Shown here piece by piece: positions 1 through 11,808 of a stretch of 64,000 nucleotides of DNA. This stretch comes from Mycolicibacterium pulveris (lineage in GTDB: Bacteria; Actinomycetota; Actinomycetes; Mycobacteriales; Mycobacteriaceae). The stretch covers positions 5,022,001-5,086,000 of the forward strand of contig NZ_AP022599.1 of assembly GCF_010725725.1 (NCBI RefSeq). The letters are read 5' to 3'. A program made the translations under genes and the position numbers. Within the stretch, counting starts at the first letter, position 1. Every line of letters starts with the position of its first letter. The notes beneath the pieces are model-generated. The model saw only the letters and a program-made list of their open reading frames with translations. It had not been told where the DNA came from and made no database searches.

Positions 1-3308
<3,308 letters not shown>

Positions 3309-3567
3309 CCGTCCAGAGAAAACATCTGGCAAAACAAAAACCACACCCCTAAACGGGAAAAAGGAGTGCAGCAAAAAAACAACAACAAACAAAAACCACC
3401 AAACACACTATTGAGTTCTCAAACAACACACCCGCGCGACCGCGCAGCGAGCCCGCGACCGAAAAAGGCCGCGTACTCGTAGTGCGGACGCTCAGGAACC
3501 CACCGAAGTGGGGCTTCCCTCTGGGATCCGCCGCGCTCTTCGAGCCAGGCCCGTGTCGCAGCGACGA
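3309..3567 (-). other. rrn leader with processing stem and boxB-like hairpin
   Basis: This is the transcribed leader between the rrn promoter and 16S. It holds a small hairpin with five-base-pair arms at 3499-3503 and 3508-3512 around a four-base loop, resembling a boxB element. It also holds the 5' half of the pre-16S processing stem (3403-3427), which is complementary to 1623-1647 in the spacer. The stretch next to 16S is very T-rich on the transcribed strand. No gene is seen here. Confidence 0.8.
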
Positions 3568-3573
3568 ATCAAC

Positions 3574-3602
3574 AAGTTACGTGAGGGACTACGCGGAGTC
3601 AA
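3574..3602 (-). promoter_or_regulatory. rrnB promoter (SigA type)
   Basis: On the minus strand a -35 hexamer TTGACT (3602-3597) is followed by a 17-base spacer and the -10 hexamer TAACTT (3579-3574), placing the transcription start near 3567, about 260 bases before 16S. TTGACT is the typical -35 of mycobacterial rRNA promoters. I see only this one good promoter between tyrS and 16S, which fits the single-promoter rrnB arrangement of fast growers. Confidence 0.8.
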
Positions 3603-3709
3603 ATGGGCTGATAGGGCGCGTGTTTCGGTTGTCACCTACCGTGCGCACCGTCGGGTGCGTCGACCCGCGCAATGAGGTTCAACCACGTGGTCGCCGAAGT
3701 TATTCCACA

Positions 3710-3742
3710 GCCGGACAGCCGCCGGACAGCCGCCGGACAGCC
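3710..3742. repeat. Three tandem copies of an 11-bp unit
   Basis: The unit GCCGGACAGCC occurs three times head to tail at 3710-3720, 3721-3731 and 3732-3742 without mismatch. It lies just past the tyrS stop codon and upstream of the rRNA promoter. No function is assigned; copy number could vary between strains. Confidence 0.9.
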
Positions 3743-3757
3743 TCGGTCGCCGACGCC

Positions 3758-5041
3758 TCACCCAACGCGTTCGACGCCGGCGAAATTCCGCTTCCCCCGG
3801 CGCAGCACCAGCCATCGTCCGTGAAGGAAGTCCGAGGGCTGTGGCGCCCAGTCGTCGCGGTCGACCCGGGCGTTATTGACGTAGGCGCCGCCCTCGGCGA
3901 CCGTGCGCCGCGCGGCGCCCTTGCTCGGAGACAGGCCGCTGGCCACCAACAGGTCGGTGATCGTGTCCGGCCCGCCCGGTTTCAACTCGGCGACCGACGC
4001 CTCCCGCAGCGCCGCCGCCAGCGTCGGCTCGTCCAGTTCGGCCAGGTCAGCCCGGCCGAACAACGCCTGGCTGGCATGCTCGACCGAGCGGGTGGCCGCC
4101 TCGCCGTGGACCAACGTGGTGAGTTCACGCGCCAGCCGACGCTGCGCTGCGCGTTCGTGCGCGCGTTCGGCCGTCGCCTGCTCCATCTCGGCCAGTTCCT
4201 CGGGCGCCAGGAACGTGAACCAGCGCAGATATCGGACCACGTCGGCGTCCGCGGTGTTGATGAAGTACTGGTACCAGGCATACGGGCTCGTCATCGCCGG
4301 GTCCAACCAGAGGCTGCCGCCACCGGTCGACTTGCCGAACTTCTTGCCCTCGGAATCGGTGACCAACGGCGTGGTCAACGCGTGCACGGTCGCACCGACC
4401 TTCTGCCGGACCAGCCGCACCCCCGCGATGATGTTGCCCCATTGGTCGGACCCGCCGATCTGCAGCGTGCAGCCGTACCGCTGATGCAGTTCGACGTAGT
4501 CGTTGGCCTGCAGAAGCATGTAGCTGAACTCGGTGTAGGAGATGCCCTCGCCCTCCAAGCGGCGCCGGACCGTGTCGCGGTCGAGCATCACGTTGATCGA
4601 GAAGTGCTTGCCGATGTCGCGCAGAAACTCGATCGCCGACAACCGCTCGGTCCAGGACAGGTTGTTCTCCACCACCGCGCCCGTCGCCGAGTCGTTGAAC
4701 TCGACGAACCGCTCGAGCTGCCCGCGAATGCGGTCGGCCCACTCGGCGACCGTGTCGGCGGTGTGCAGGGTGCGTTCACCCGTGTCACGCGGATCGCCGA
4801 TCAGCCCGGTGGCCCCGCCGGCCAGCACGATCGGCCGGTGGCCCGCCTGCTGGAACCGGCGCAGCGTCAGGAGCGGGATGAGATGGCCCGCGTGCAGGCT
4901 CGGCGCGGTGGGATCGAATCCCGAATACACGGTGACAGGGCCGTTGGCCAGCTCGGCCGCCAAGGCGTCCCGGTCAGTCGACTGGGCGATCAGCCCCCGC
5001 CACTCGAGCTCGTCGAGGATGGACGTACCCGCAGAAGTCAC
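3758..5041 (-). CDS. tyrS: Tyrosyl-tRNA synthetase
   Basis: Cytoplasmic class I aminoacyl-tRNA synthetase that charges tRNA-Tyr. The 427 residues match the usual bacterial length. The HIGH-type motif is HAGH at residues 50-53 and the KMSKS-type loop is KFGKS at 234-238. The C-terminal part after about residue 350 resembles the S4 RNA-binding domain. The ATG start follows the mpg stop by only 18 bases, so mpg and tyrS are probably co-transcribed. Its position upstream of an rRNA operon is the recognised landmark of rrnB in fast-growing mycobacteria. Confidence 0.97.
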   Translation of the reverse strand: MTSAGTSILDELEWRGLIAQSTDRDALAAELANGPVTVYSGFDPTAPSLHAGHLIPLLTLRRFQQAGHRPIVLAGGATGLIGDPRDTGERTLHTADTVAEWADRIRGQLERFVEFNDSATGAVVENNLSWTERLSAIEFLRDIGKHFSINVMLDRDTVRRRLEGEGISYTEFSYMLLQANDYVELHQRYGCTLQIGGSDQWGNIIAGVRLVRQKVGATVHALTTPLVTDSEGKKFGKSTGGGSLWLDPAMTSPYAWYQYFINTADADVVRYLRWFTFLAPEELAEMEQATAERAHERAAQRRLARELTTLVHGEAATRSVEHASQALFGRADLAELDEPTLAAALREASVAELKPGGPDTITDLLVASGLSPSKGAARRTVAEGGAYVNNARVDRDDWAPQPSDFLHGRWLVLRRGKRNFAGVERVG

Positions 5042-5059
5042 GGCTTCGATCTTCCCGCA

Positions 5060-5671
5060 CTAATAGCTGTGGCCGGGAGCCGGTGCCCGCGGGCTGCGCC
5101 GGTACAGCGACACCTCGGGCCGCCCCACCAGCCAGAGCCGCCACGGCCGGTCGGCCGCCTTGCTCACCCCGACCCGCGGTCCCTCGGCTCCCTCCCGCTC
5201 GTCACCCAGCCGCAGCTGGATCTCACTTTTCGGGTCGAACAGGTCAAGTCCGTTGTCGTCCATGCTGATTCCCAACGCAGAGCACAGGTTTCCCGGTCCT
5301 CGCGCCAACGCCGCGGGACGGACGGAATCGCCCCGCCGGTGCTGCGCCACCTCGAGACCGGACTCCAGCGCGGCGGCCCGCAGCAACACCGCGCCCGCCA
5401 CACCGTCGCTCGCGCAGGAGACGTTGGCGCATACATGGATGCCGTGGCTGCGGTAGGTGTAGAGCCGCCCGGCGGGGCCGAACATCACCCAGTTGCGCGG
5501 GCCCGGCCCGCGAAACGAGTGCGCCGCGGGGTCGGGCCACGGACCGTCGGCGGGCCCGCCATAGGCCTCCACCTCCACGATCATCGCGCTGGTCCCCCGC
5601 GCGACCAGCGTGGCACCGAGAAGCCGGCGCGCCGCGGTCAGCGGATCAACACTCAGCATCTCGGCGCTCAC
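5060..5671 (-). CDS. mpg: 3-methyladenine DNA glycosylase (Mpg/AAG family)
   Basis: Removes alkylated purines such as 3-methyladenine from DNA to start base-excision repair. The protein has the family signatures [13 protein letters not shown] (here [11 protein letters not shown]), [14 protein letters not shown] and [10 protein letters not shown], and is about 203 residues long. I place the start at the GTG at 5671 ([11 protein letters not shown]), because homologues begin at this point and the longer frame to 5725 would leave no room for a promoter opposite the ABC operon. It matches M. tuberculosis Rv1688 in sequence and position next to tyrS. Confidence 0.93.
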   Translation of the reverse strand: MSAEMLSVDPLTAARRLLGATLVARGTSAMIVEVEAYGGPADGPWPDPAAHSFRGPGPRNWVMFGPAGRLYTYRSHGIHVCANVSCASDGVAGAVLLRAAALESGLEVAQHRRGDSVRPAALARGPGNLCSALGISMDDNGLDLFDPKSEIQLRLGDEREGAEGPRVGVSKAADRPWRLWLVGRPEVSLYRRSPRAPAPGHSY

Positions 5672-5728
5672 CCGAGGAATTCTGCCTCGCCTCTTGACGC
5701 ATGCCCGGCCGGGGAGGATATTCAACGC

Positions 5729-6499
5729 ATGATGACTTCATCGTATGATGAATTTCCTACGCGGGGCCTCGTCCCGGCGATCGACATCGCGGGCCTGCAC
5801 GTCGTCCGCGGCAAGCGCGTCGCGCTCGACGACGTGACCGTGCGGGTCGCTCGCGGCACGATCACCGGATTACTCGGCCCCTCGGGCTGTGGCAAGACCA
5901 CCCTGATGCGCTGCATCGTCGGCACCCAGATCGTCGCCGCGGGAACCGTCACGGTCCTCGGCCATCCGGCGGGGTCCGCCGGACTGCGGCACCGCGTCGG
6001 CTACGTCACGCAGGACGCGACGATCTACGACGACTTGCGGGTGATCGACAACGCCCGCTACTTCGCCTCGCTGTACGGCACCGATGCCGAGGCCGCCGAA
6101 GACGCCGTCGCTGCGGTCGGCCTACAGGATCATCGAACCGCCCTGTGCGGCAACCTTTCCGGCGGCCAGCGCACCCGCGCGTCGCTGGCCTGTGCGCTGG
6201 TCGCCAGCCCCGATCTGCTTGTGCTCGACGAACCCACCGTCGGGCTGGATCCGGTGCTGCGCGTGGAGCTGTGGCAGCAGTTCCGCCGGCTCGCCGAGCG
6301 CGGGACGACACTGCTGATCTCGAGTCACGTGATGGACGAAGCCGACCATTGCGGCGATCTGCTGCTGTTGCGGGAGGGTTCTCTGCTCGCCCACACCACC
6401 CCGACCAGGCTACGAGAGGACACCGGATGTCAGTCGCTGGAGGAAGCGTTTCTGTCCGTCATCGAGCGCAGCACCGCAGCCGCCAGCGCGGTCGGCTGA
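5729..6499 (+). CDS. ABC-2 type exporter, ATP-binding subunit
   Basis: ATPase of an efflux-type ABC transporter; its permease follows directly. The 256-residue protein has Walker A GPSGCGKT (about residues 51-58), the signature [12 protein letters not shown], Walker [14 protein letters not shown] and the switch histidine in ISSHVMDE. The substrate is unknown; it corresponds to Rv1687c by sequence type and position. The ATG at 5729 has GGAGG seven to ten bases upstream. The open frame extends far upstream (to 3482), but that part is antisense to tyrS and mpg and is not coding. Confidence 0.92.
   Translation: MMTSSYDEFPTRGLVPAIDIAGLHVVRGKRVALDDVTVRVARGTITGLLGPSGCGKTTLMRCIVGTQIVAAGTVTVLGHPAGSAGLRHRVGYVTQDATIYDDLRVIDNARYFASLYGTDAEAAEDAVAAVGLQDHRTALCGNLSGGQRTRASLACALVASPDLLVLDEPTVGLDPVLRVELWQQFRRLAERGTTLLISSHVMDEADHCGDLLLLREGSLLAHTTPTRLREDTGCQSLEEAFLSVIERSTAAASAVG
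5737..5752. promoter_or_regulatory. Dyad at ABC operon start, candidate TetR operator
   Basis: TTCATCGT and ATGATGAA form a 16-bp imperfect palindrome (7 of 8 pairs) that begins eight bases after the proposed ATG of the exporter ATPase. A TetR regulator is the third gene of the same operon, so autoregulation through this site is plausible. The palindrome lies inside the first codons as called. Either the repressor blocks elongation or initiation there, or the true start is further downstream. Confidence 0.4.
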
Positions 6500-7251
6500 A
6501 CCCGCAGGCCTACCTGGCCACCACCACGCGGATCCTGCGCCAACTGATCGCCGATCACCGCAGCATCGCGATGATCATGGTCGTTCCGATCGTCATCATC
6601 ACGCTGATGTACTTCATGTTCGAAGACGTTCCGACCGCGCCGGGCGCGACGTCCGGTTTCAACAACGCGTGCCTGATCCTGCTCGGGCTGTTTCCGTTGT
6701 TCGTGATGTTCGTGATCACCTCGATCACCATGCAGCGCGAACGGGCATCGGGCACGCTGGAACGCACCCTGACAACGCCGCTGCGGCGGTTGGACCTGTT
6801 GGGCGCATACGGCACCGCGTTTTCGGTCGCCGCGGCCATTCAGGCGACCCTGGCCTGCGTTGTCTCGTTCTGGCTGCTCGGCTTCGAGACCGCGGGCAGC
6901 CCGGCGTGGGTTTTCGTGATCGCGATCGCCAACGCGGTCCTCGGCGTTGGGCTCGGGCTGCTGTGTAGCGCGTTCGCGCGCAGCGAGTTCCAAGCCGTGC
7001 AGTTCATCCCGTTGGTGATGGTGCCCCAGCTGCTGCTGGCCGGGATCATCGTGCCTCGGGGGACAATGCCGGAGTGGTTGCAATGGATCAGCAATGTGAT
7101 GCCCGCGAGCTACGCGTTGGAGGCCTTGCGGGAGGTCGGGGCGCACCCGACGCTGACCGGGGTCGCGCTGCGCGACATCGCCGTGGTCATCGGGTGCGCG
7201 GTCGTCGCGCTGTGCCTGGCGGCGGCAACACTGCGACGACGGACACCGTGA
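6427..7251 (+). CDS. ABC-2 type exporter, permease subunit
   Basis: Membrane subunit paired with the preceding ATPase. About six hydrophobic segments are visible, the first at VVPIVIITLMYFMF, with the ABC-2 pattern of a large cytoplasmic loop (RERASGTLERTLTTPL) after the second. The start is uncertain. ATG 6427 overlaps the ATPase gene by 73 bases and gives 274 residues. A CTG at 6496 or the ATG near 6571 (226 residues, the length I recall for Rv1686c) are alternatives, but the last would cut into the first membrane helix. Confidence 0.88.
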   Translation: MSVAGGSVSVRHRAQHRSRQRGRLNPQAYLATTTRILRQLIADHRSIAMIMVVPIVIITLMYFMFEDVPTAPGATSGFNNACLILLGLFPLFVMFVITSITMQRERASGTLERTLTTPLRRLDLLGAYGTAFSVAAAIQATLACVVSFWLLGFETAGSPAWVFVIAIANAVLGVGLGLLCSAFARSEFQAVQFIPLVMVPQLLLAGIIVPRGTMPEWLQWISNVMPASYALEALREVGAHPTLTGVALRDIAVVIGCAVVALCLAAATLRRRTP

Positions 7252-7252
7252 G

Positions 7253-7867
7253 GTGAGCGCCGAAGCCGAGCGCAAGCGTCCCGGGCGGCCGCGCGGGGCC
7301 TCAGACACCCGCGAACGGATCCTCAAGTGCGCCCGAGACCTGTTTGCGCGCAACGGTCTTGACAAGACCTCGATCCGGGCGGTGGCCGCGGCGGCGGGCG
7401 TGGACCCGGCACTGGTCCATCACTATTACGGCACCAAGCAGCAGTTGTTCGCCGCGGCGATCGAAGCGCCCGTCAACCCGATGGAGATCATCCGCTCAAT
7501 GCAGGACACGCCGGTCGAGGAACTCGGTCACAAGCTGCCGTCGGTGATTGTGCCGCTGTGGGATTCCGAAGCCGGTCAAGGCTTCATCGCGACGTTGCGC
7601 TCGCTCTTGGCGGGTTCGGAGGTGGGTCTCATCCGGTCGTTCCTGCAGGACGTGATCGCCACCGAAATCGGTCCCCGGGTGGACAATCCGCCGGGGACGG
7701 GCCGGATTCGGGTCCAGTTCGTCGCCTCGCAACTCGTGGGCATCGTGGTCGCGCGCTACATCCTCGAACTCGAGCCGATCCGGTCGCTGTCGGCCGAGCA
7801 GATCGTCGAAACCATCGGCCCCAACCTGCAGCGCTACCTCACCGGCGAGCTACCCGGGCTGGTGTGA
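7253..7867 (+). CDS. TetR family transcriptional regulator
   Basis: A 204-residue repressor with an N-terminal helix-turn-helix (about residues 15-60; conserved DKTSIRAVAAAAGVDPALVHHYYGTK) and a divergent ligand-binding C-terminal domain. The GTG start lies one base after the permease stop, so all three exporter genes form one operon. It probably controls its own operon through the dyad at 5737-5752. Its 3' end overlaps the convergent Trm112-like gene by 18 bases. It matches Rv1685c by position. Confidence 0.92.
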   Translation: MSAEAERKRPGRPRGASDTRERILKCARDLFARNGLDKTSIRAVAAAAGVDPALVHHYYGTKQQLFAAAIEAPVNPMEIIRSMQDTPVEELGHKLPSVIVPLWDSEAGQGFIATLRSLLAGSEVGLIRSFLQDVIATEIGPRVDNPPGTGRIRVQFVASQLVGIVVARYILELEPIRSLSAEQIVETIGPNLQRYLTGELPGLV

Positions 7868-8068
7868 GGCCCGGTCCAGCATGCGCTGATGTTCGGCGTC
7901 ATCGTCGACGGCGACGGCCTCATCCACCAACAGCACCGGGATGCCGTCGTCGATGCGGTAGGCGCGCCGAAGCCGCGGGTTGTACAGAAACTCGTCGTTT
8001 ACCAACAGAAGCGGCTCCCGGTCTTGGGGGCAGACCAGGATCTCCAGCAGTTTGTCGTCGAGTGCCAC
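7850..8068 (-). CDS. Trm112/UPF0434-like small protein
   Basis: A 72-residue protein of the Trm112-like family (M. tuberculosis Rv1684 by position), starting with ALDDKLLEILVCPQD and continuing with the family pattern YNPRLRRAYRIDDGIPVLL. Eukaryotic Trm112 activates methyltransferases; the bacterial short forms have no firm role. Only one cysteine (residue 12) is present, so the zinc site of the longer family members is absent. The gene overlaps the TetR gene tail to tail. Confidence 0.85.
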   Translation of the reverse strand: MALDDKLLEILVCPQDREPLLLVNDEFLYNPRLRRAYRIDDGIPVLLVDEAVAVDDDAEHQRMLDRASHQPG

Positions 8069-8072
8069 GACG

Positions 8073-8609
8073 CTAGCCCACCGGCACGGTCGAGCCGGGA
8101 AGAACGGGCACCTGACCGGCCACCGGGCCCTGCTGCTGCGCTGTCATGGCGGCTTGGGCCTGCAGCTTGCGCTGATAGGCGATGGTGTTCTTCAGCGCTT
8201 CCACCAGCGGCGTCTGGTTGGGTCGACGCTCGAGCGCGTCGGCGAGCGCCGCAGCGTTGGCGTTGGAGGGCCGGAAGCCCTGCCTGCGCAGCTTCACCGC
8301 GTCGTCGATCAGCTTGGAAACCTGTCCCCCGCCGTCGCCCTGCGCGTACTCGTTGTAGATCTGCAGCAGCACCTGATCGGCATTGATCTTCGCCGGTTCT
8401 GGCGCACCCCGCGAGCAGTCGTCGCCGGTGCATGAGCGCGGCGCCTCGGCCACCGGCGTCGGGGCCTCGGTCTCGATCGTCGGCTCAGCGGGCTGGGCCG
8501 ACGCCGTCGCAGCCCCCGACACCAGGCCCGCGACCATCGCGCCGCCCGCCACGCCGGCGACGACGAACCGACGCCAGCGACCGCGGGTGGTACCGGTTTG
8601 CGATGTCAT
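8073..8609 (-). CDS. Exported protein of unknown function
   Basis: A 178-residue protein with an N-terminal signal peptide: twin-arginine-like basic residues (RGRWRRF), a hydrophobic stretch, and an ATASAQP cleavage region. A Pro/Glu-rich segment follows, then a mainly helical domain with two cysteines (SCTGDDC). I do not recognise the family. I chose the ATG at 8609 because GGAGG stands five bases upstream and the signal peptide begins there; the frame is open further upstream. It lies four bases after the Trm112-like gene's start region on the same strand, so the two may be co-transcribed. Confidence 0.82.
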   Translation of the reverse strand: MTSQTGTTRGRWRRFVVAGVAGGAMVAGLVSGAATASAQPAEPTIETEAPTPVAEAPRSCTGDDCSRGAPEPAKINADQVLLQIYNEYAQGDGGGQVSKLIDDAVKLRRQGFRPSNANAAALADALERRPNQTPLVEALKNTIAYQRKLQAQAAMTAQQQGPVAGQVPVLPGSTVPVG

Positions 8610-8705
8610 CAATCCTCCAGTGCGGTGGCGCGACTGCCCGACCCCGGCGACGGCGGCCGCCAAGCGGGAGCCTAACAGCGCGCCTGCCTTGCGGCATTTC
8701 CGTCG

Positions 8706-11681
8706 TTACTGCCCGCCGGCGATCTCCGCGCGCATCGCGGCGGTCAATCGCTTGTACCGATTGGTATCGGGATCCAGGTACCAGGCGTTACGTCCCGCTT
8801 TGGGGATGCCTTTCGCTCGCAGCGGGCTGACAAGCGGCCGATACGACGCGGACAGCGCCATGTTGGTCACCACGTACACGATGTCGGGCGGATTTCCGAC
8901 CGGCAGGTCCGACAGCGCCTCAGACAGATCCGCCGACGGGATGCTGCCCCCGGGGCGCAGCTCCAGCGCCGTGACAGCCAACTGTCCGCCATCGACTGGG
9001 ACACCGTAGGTGACCGCGAGGTCGACCGCATCGAGCCGGCTGACCGCGTCGTTGACGGTCGAGGCGTACACGACGCCGCGTTCGGTGAAAATCAGCGTGT
9101 TGCGGTTGTCGACCTGCCAGTAGTCGCCGTCCTCGTCGCGACGGAACAAGAACTCCGTCGACACCCAGGTGTCGGCCGGGGCGAACACCCCCCGCTTGAT
9201 CGAGGCCGTGGGGTCGATGGGGCCACGGGGCCGGCCGAGCAGCACGCCGACCTCGTTGGTCTCCGCTTTCCGCACGAAGCCGCGCTCGTCCTCGAGGATC
9301 AGGTTGTCCTCGGGGTCATAGGCGGCCAGCTCGATCTCCCCGCCGCCGGGCAACGGCCGGCCCTTGCTGCCGATCTTGGCGCCGGACACGTTGGCCAGTA
9401 CCGCCTGCCCGTCGGTGGTGGCGAAGAACTCCACCACCCGCGCCGGGGCGAACACCTCGACGACCCGTTTCCACAGGCCGGTGGGCATACCCGAGCCGAT
9501 GAACAGGCGCACGGGATGGCTGCCGGTCAGCGAGAAGTCGGGGTCGTCGATCACGTCGCGCAGCATCGCCCATGTGTAGGTCACCACGGTGACCCCGTAC
9601 TGGCGGATCTCCTGGACGAACCGGTCCGGTCGCAGGCCCCGGGACAGCGCGATGCGCGAGCCGCCGACGACCGCGCCGCCCAGCGCGACCAAGAGCCCGG
9701 ACTGGTGGTGCAGCGGGGTCAGGCAGTACACGGTGTCGCCGCGGCCGAGGTTGGCGGCCGACGCGGTGCCGAACGCCGACAGCGCCCACCGGTAGTTGGT
9801 GATCTGGCGGGCCACCAGCTCCCCGTTGATCGAGCTGAACCCGATGAACGCGAGGTCGCGGGCCAGCCCCGGGTTGGGCCGGTACCAGCCGGGCAGGTCG
9901 ACCTCGTCGGGGTCGATCTTCTCCATATCGACAACGTTCGCCCCGTCGCCGGATTCGGGCAGGTCCAGGCTTCGCGCCTCACCGCCGCCGAGCACCAGCA
10001 CCCGCATGTCGAGTTTGCGCGCGGCGTCAAGGTTGCTCGGGTCGGCGATGATCTCGGTCACCGCGCCCAGCCGGGCCGCGGTGGGCAGGTCGGCGTCGGG
10101 CGGCATCAGCACCGCGACCGCGCCGAGCCGCGACAGCGCGGCGATCGCCACCAGGGCGCTGGGCCGGGTCTCCATCAGCACCCCGACCCGGGCGCCCTGC
10201 CGCACCCCCACCTCGATCAGGCCGCGCACCACGTTGTTGATGCGGCGGTCGACCGCCTCGTAGGTGTGCACCCGGCCGTCGAACAGCAGCGCCTCGCCGT
10301 TGGGTGCGTCGCGGGCCTGCTCGGACATGATGCGGCCGAACGAGATCCGGGTGTGGTGGTTGATCTGGCCGAGCCGGGCGAGCCGGGGCAGCGTGCGGGC
10401 GGTCTCGATGGCCAGCGTGCGCGCTGACTTGTTGGCGGCGACGAGCGCGTCTGCGGCGGACCGCGCCACGTTGAAGGCCATCTCGGTGGCGGCCGCGGTA
10501 CCGTGCGCCAGGCGGGAGCTGAGCGAGACGCCGCTCTGGGAGGGCTCCTCGGGCTGCAACGCCATCGGCTCGACACCGTCGGGCAGCTCTCCGATGCCCT
10601 CGATCCACCTCACCCACTGCGCGACGGTGGGCCACGTCTGGCTGGCCGCCTTGGATCCGACAACAAGTCCGAAATGACCTGCCCGGATGAGGAATTCGTA
10701 GATGTCGGCCTTCGGGGCGGCGCGTTTGATGCCGCGCACCGATGCCGGTTGGCCGATGTCGTCGACCTCGCCGACGACGGCCAGTATCGGACAATCGATG
10801 TCGGACAGGGTGACCAGGTCGCCGTGGATGGAGAAGCCACCGCTCATCATCCGGTTGTGCGCGATGAACTGTTTGAGCAGTTCGGCGATCGCGGGCCCGG
10901 ACCAGGCGATCCAACCTTCGGAGGCCAGGAAGCGGCGTTGCTGTTCGCGGGGCAGCAGCGCTTCGCGGTCGTGCAGCTGGCGCAGGAAGTCCAGCCGGGC
11001 CTGAGCGGTCTTGAGAGGATCGAGCATCTGAAAGCCGGTGCGTGCCAACCAGCCTGGGATGTCGATGCGGCTGAACACATGGTCGGCCATGAAGTCCGCG
11101 GCCGCGGGAGCGACGCTCGGCGGCAGGTTCATCGGGAGGGCGGCGAGGGTGTCCACCGGTGCGCCGAAGGCGATGATGCTCGCGAGGTCCTTCGAGCGGC
11201 GGTAGGCCGCGGCCTGGTAGGCGAACATCCCGCCTTGGGAGTAACCGGCGAGATGGACGTCGCGACCGGTCACCTCCTTGACGGTGTCGATGGCCTCGCT
11301 GAGCGCGACGACGTGGTCGGCCAGGTTGCGGTCCATGCCGCCCTCGACCTTGTCCGGTGAGCCGAAGTCGATCACCCACGGATCCAGCCCCGCCCGGTGC
11401 AGGATGCCCACGGCGCCGTCGTCGCGGGTGACGTCCCACATGTCCGCCGACATCATCATCGGGTGCACCATCAGCACCGGCGGCCCCGGCGGCTTTGCTC
11501 CTGGCCGCGCGTCCGGCGGGAAGTAGCGCCGCAGCCGGTACATCGGAACGCTCTGGATGATCTGGAACGGCGACGGCACCGAACCCGTCTCCAAACCGCC
11601 GTAGCGCAGCACTTCCAGACCGTTTTGCGCGGTGGCCACCAGCCGCTCCACCGGCTTGGTTATCGCGGACAAGTCCACCAC
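8706..11681 (-). CDS. Alpha/beta-hydrolase / acyl-CoA synthetase-like fusion (Rv1683 family)
   Basis: A 991-residue two-domain protein. Residues 1-365 form a PhaC-like alpha/beta hydrolase with nucleophile motif GYSQGG (Ser148), probable acid Asp307 and His336. Residues 445-991 form an adenylate-forming (FATP/VLACS-like) domain. The M. tuberculosis homologue Rv1683 is, as I recall, lipid-droplet associated and linked to triacylglycerol turnover. The adenylation motifs are changed: the Gly-rich P-loop reads FIGFSSINGELVAR (612-625), the TGD motif reads STE, and the C-terminal catalytic Lys position reads SYR (Arg948). Hydrolase activity looks intact; adenylation is doubtful. A tandem GTG start at 11681 follows a GGGGAG sequence. 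Confidence 0.9.
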   Translation of the reverse strand: MVDLSAITKPVERLVATAQNGLEVLRYGGLETGSVPSPFQIIQSVPMYRLRRYFPPDARPGAKPPGPPVLMVHPMMMSADMWDVTRDDGAVGILHRAGLDPWVIDFGSPDKVEGGMDRNLADHVVALSEAIDTVKEVTGRDVHLAGYSQGGMFAYQAAAYRRSKDLASIIAFGAPVDTLAALPMNLPPSVAPAAADFMADHVFSRIDIPGWLARTGFQMLDPLKTAQARLDFLRQLHDREALLPREQQRRFLASEGWIAWSGPAIAELLKQFIAHNRMMSGGFSIHGDLVTLSDIDCPILAVVGEVDDIGQPASVRGIKRAAPKADIYEFLIRAGHFGLVVGSKAASQTWPTVAQWVRWIEGIGELPDGVEPMALQPEEPSQSGVSLSSRLAHGTAAATEMAFNVARSAADALVAANKSARTLAIETARTLPRLARLGQINHHTRISFGRIMSEQARDAPNGEALLFDGRVHTYEAVDRRINNVVRGLIEVGVRQGARVGVLMETRPSALVAIAALSRLGAVAVLMPPDADLPTAARLGAVTEIIADPSNLDAARKLDMRVLVLGGGEARSLDLPESGDGANVVDMEKIDPDEVDLPGWYRPNPGLARDLAFIGFSSINGELVARQITNYRWALSAFGTASAANLGRGDTVYCLTPLHHQSGLLVALGGAVVGGSRIALSRGLRPDRFVQEIRQYGVTVVTYTWAMLRDVIDDPDFSLTGSHPVRLFIGSGMPTGLWKRVVEVFAPARVVEFFATTDGQAVLANVSGAKIGSKGRPLPGGGEIELAAYDPEDNLILEDERGFVRKAETNEVGVLLGRPRGPIDPTASIKRGVFAPADTWVSTEFLFRRDEDGDYWQVDNRNTLIFTERGVVYASTVNDAVSRLDAVDLAVTYGVPVDGGQLAVTALELRPGGSIPSADLSEALSDLPVGNPPDIVYVVTNMALSASYRPLVSPLRAKGIPKAGRNAWYLDPDTNRYKRLTAAMRAEIAGGQ

Positions 11682-11808
11682 GTCCCACTCCCCTTCAGCT
11701 GCTCACCTGCGCCCGTTTCCCGGGTCATCATGGCATAGCTGCGATGGGCCCTCGCTGTGATTGACCGGCGGGGATCACACGAGGTGAGCCGCGCCTTTCC
11801 AGGTGCCG

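Noticed and set aside
3499..3512. CCCAC-CGAA-GTGGG hairpin as a terminator of tyrS
   Set aside because: It lies downstream of the rRNA promoter inside the leader and has no T-run; a boxB-like role fits better.
3482..5728. Long plus-strand open frame joined in frame to the exporter ATPase
   Set aside because: It is the antisense of tyrS and mpg; the Arg/Gln/His-rich translation matches no protein, and the ATPase has its own start and ribosome-binding site at 5729.
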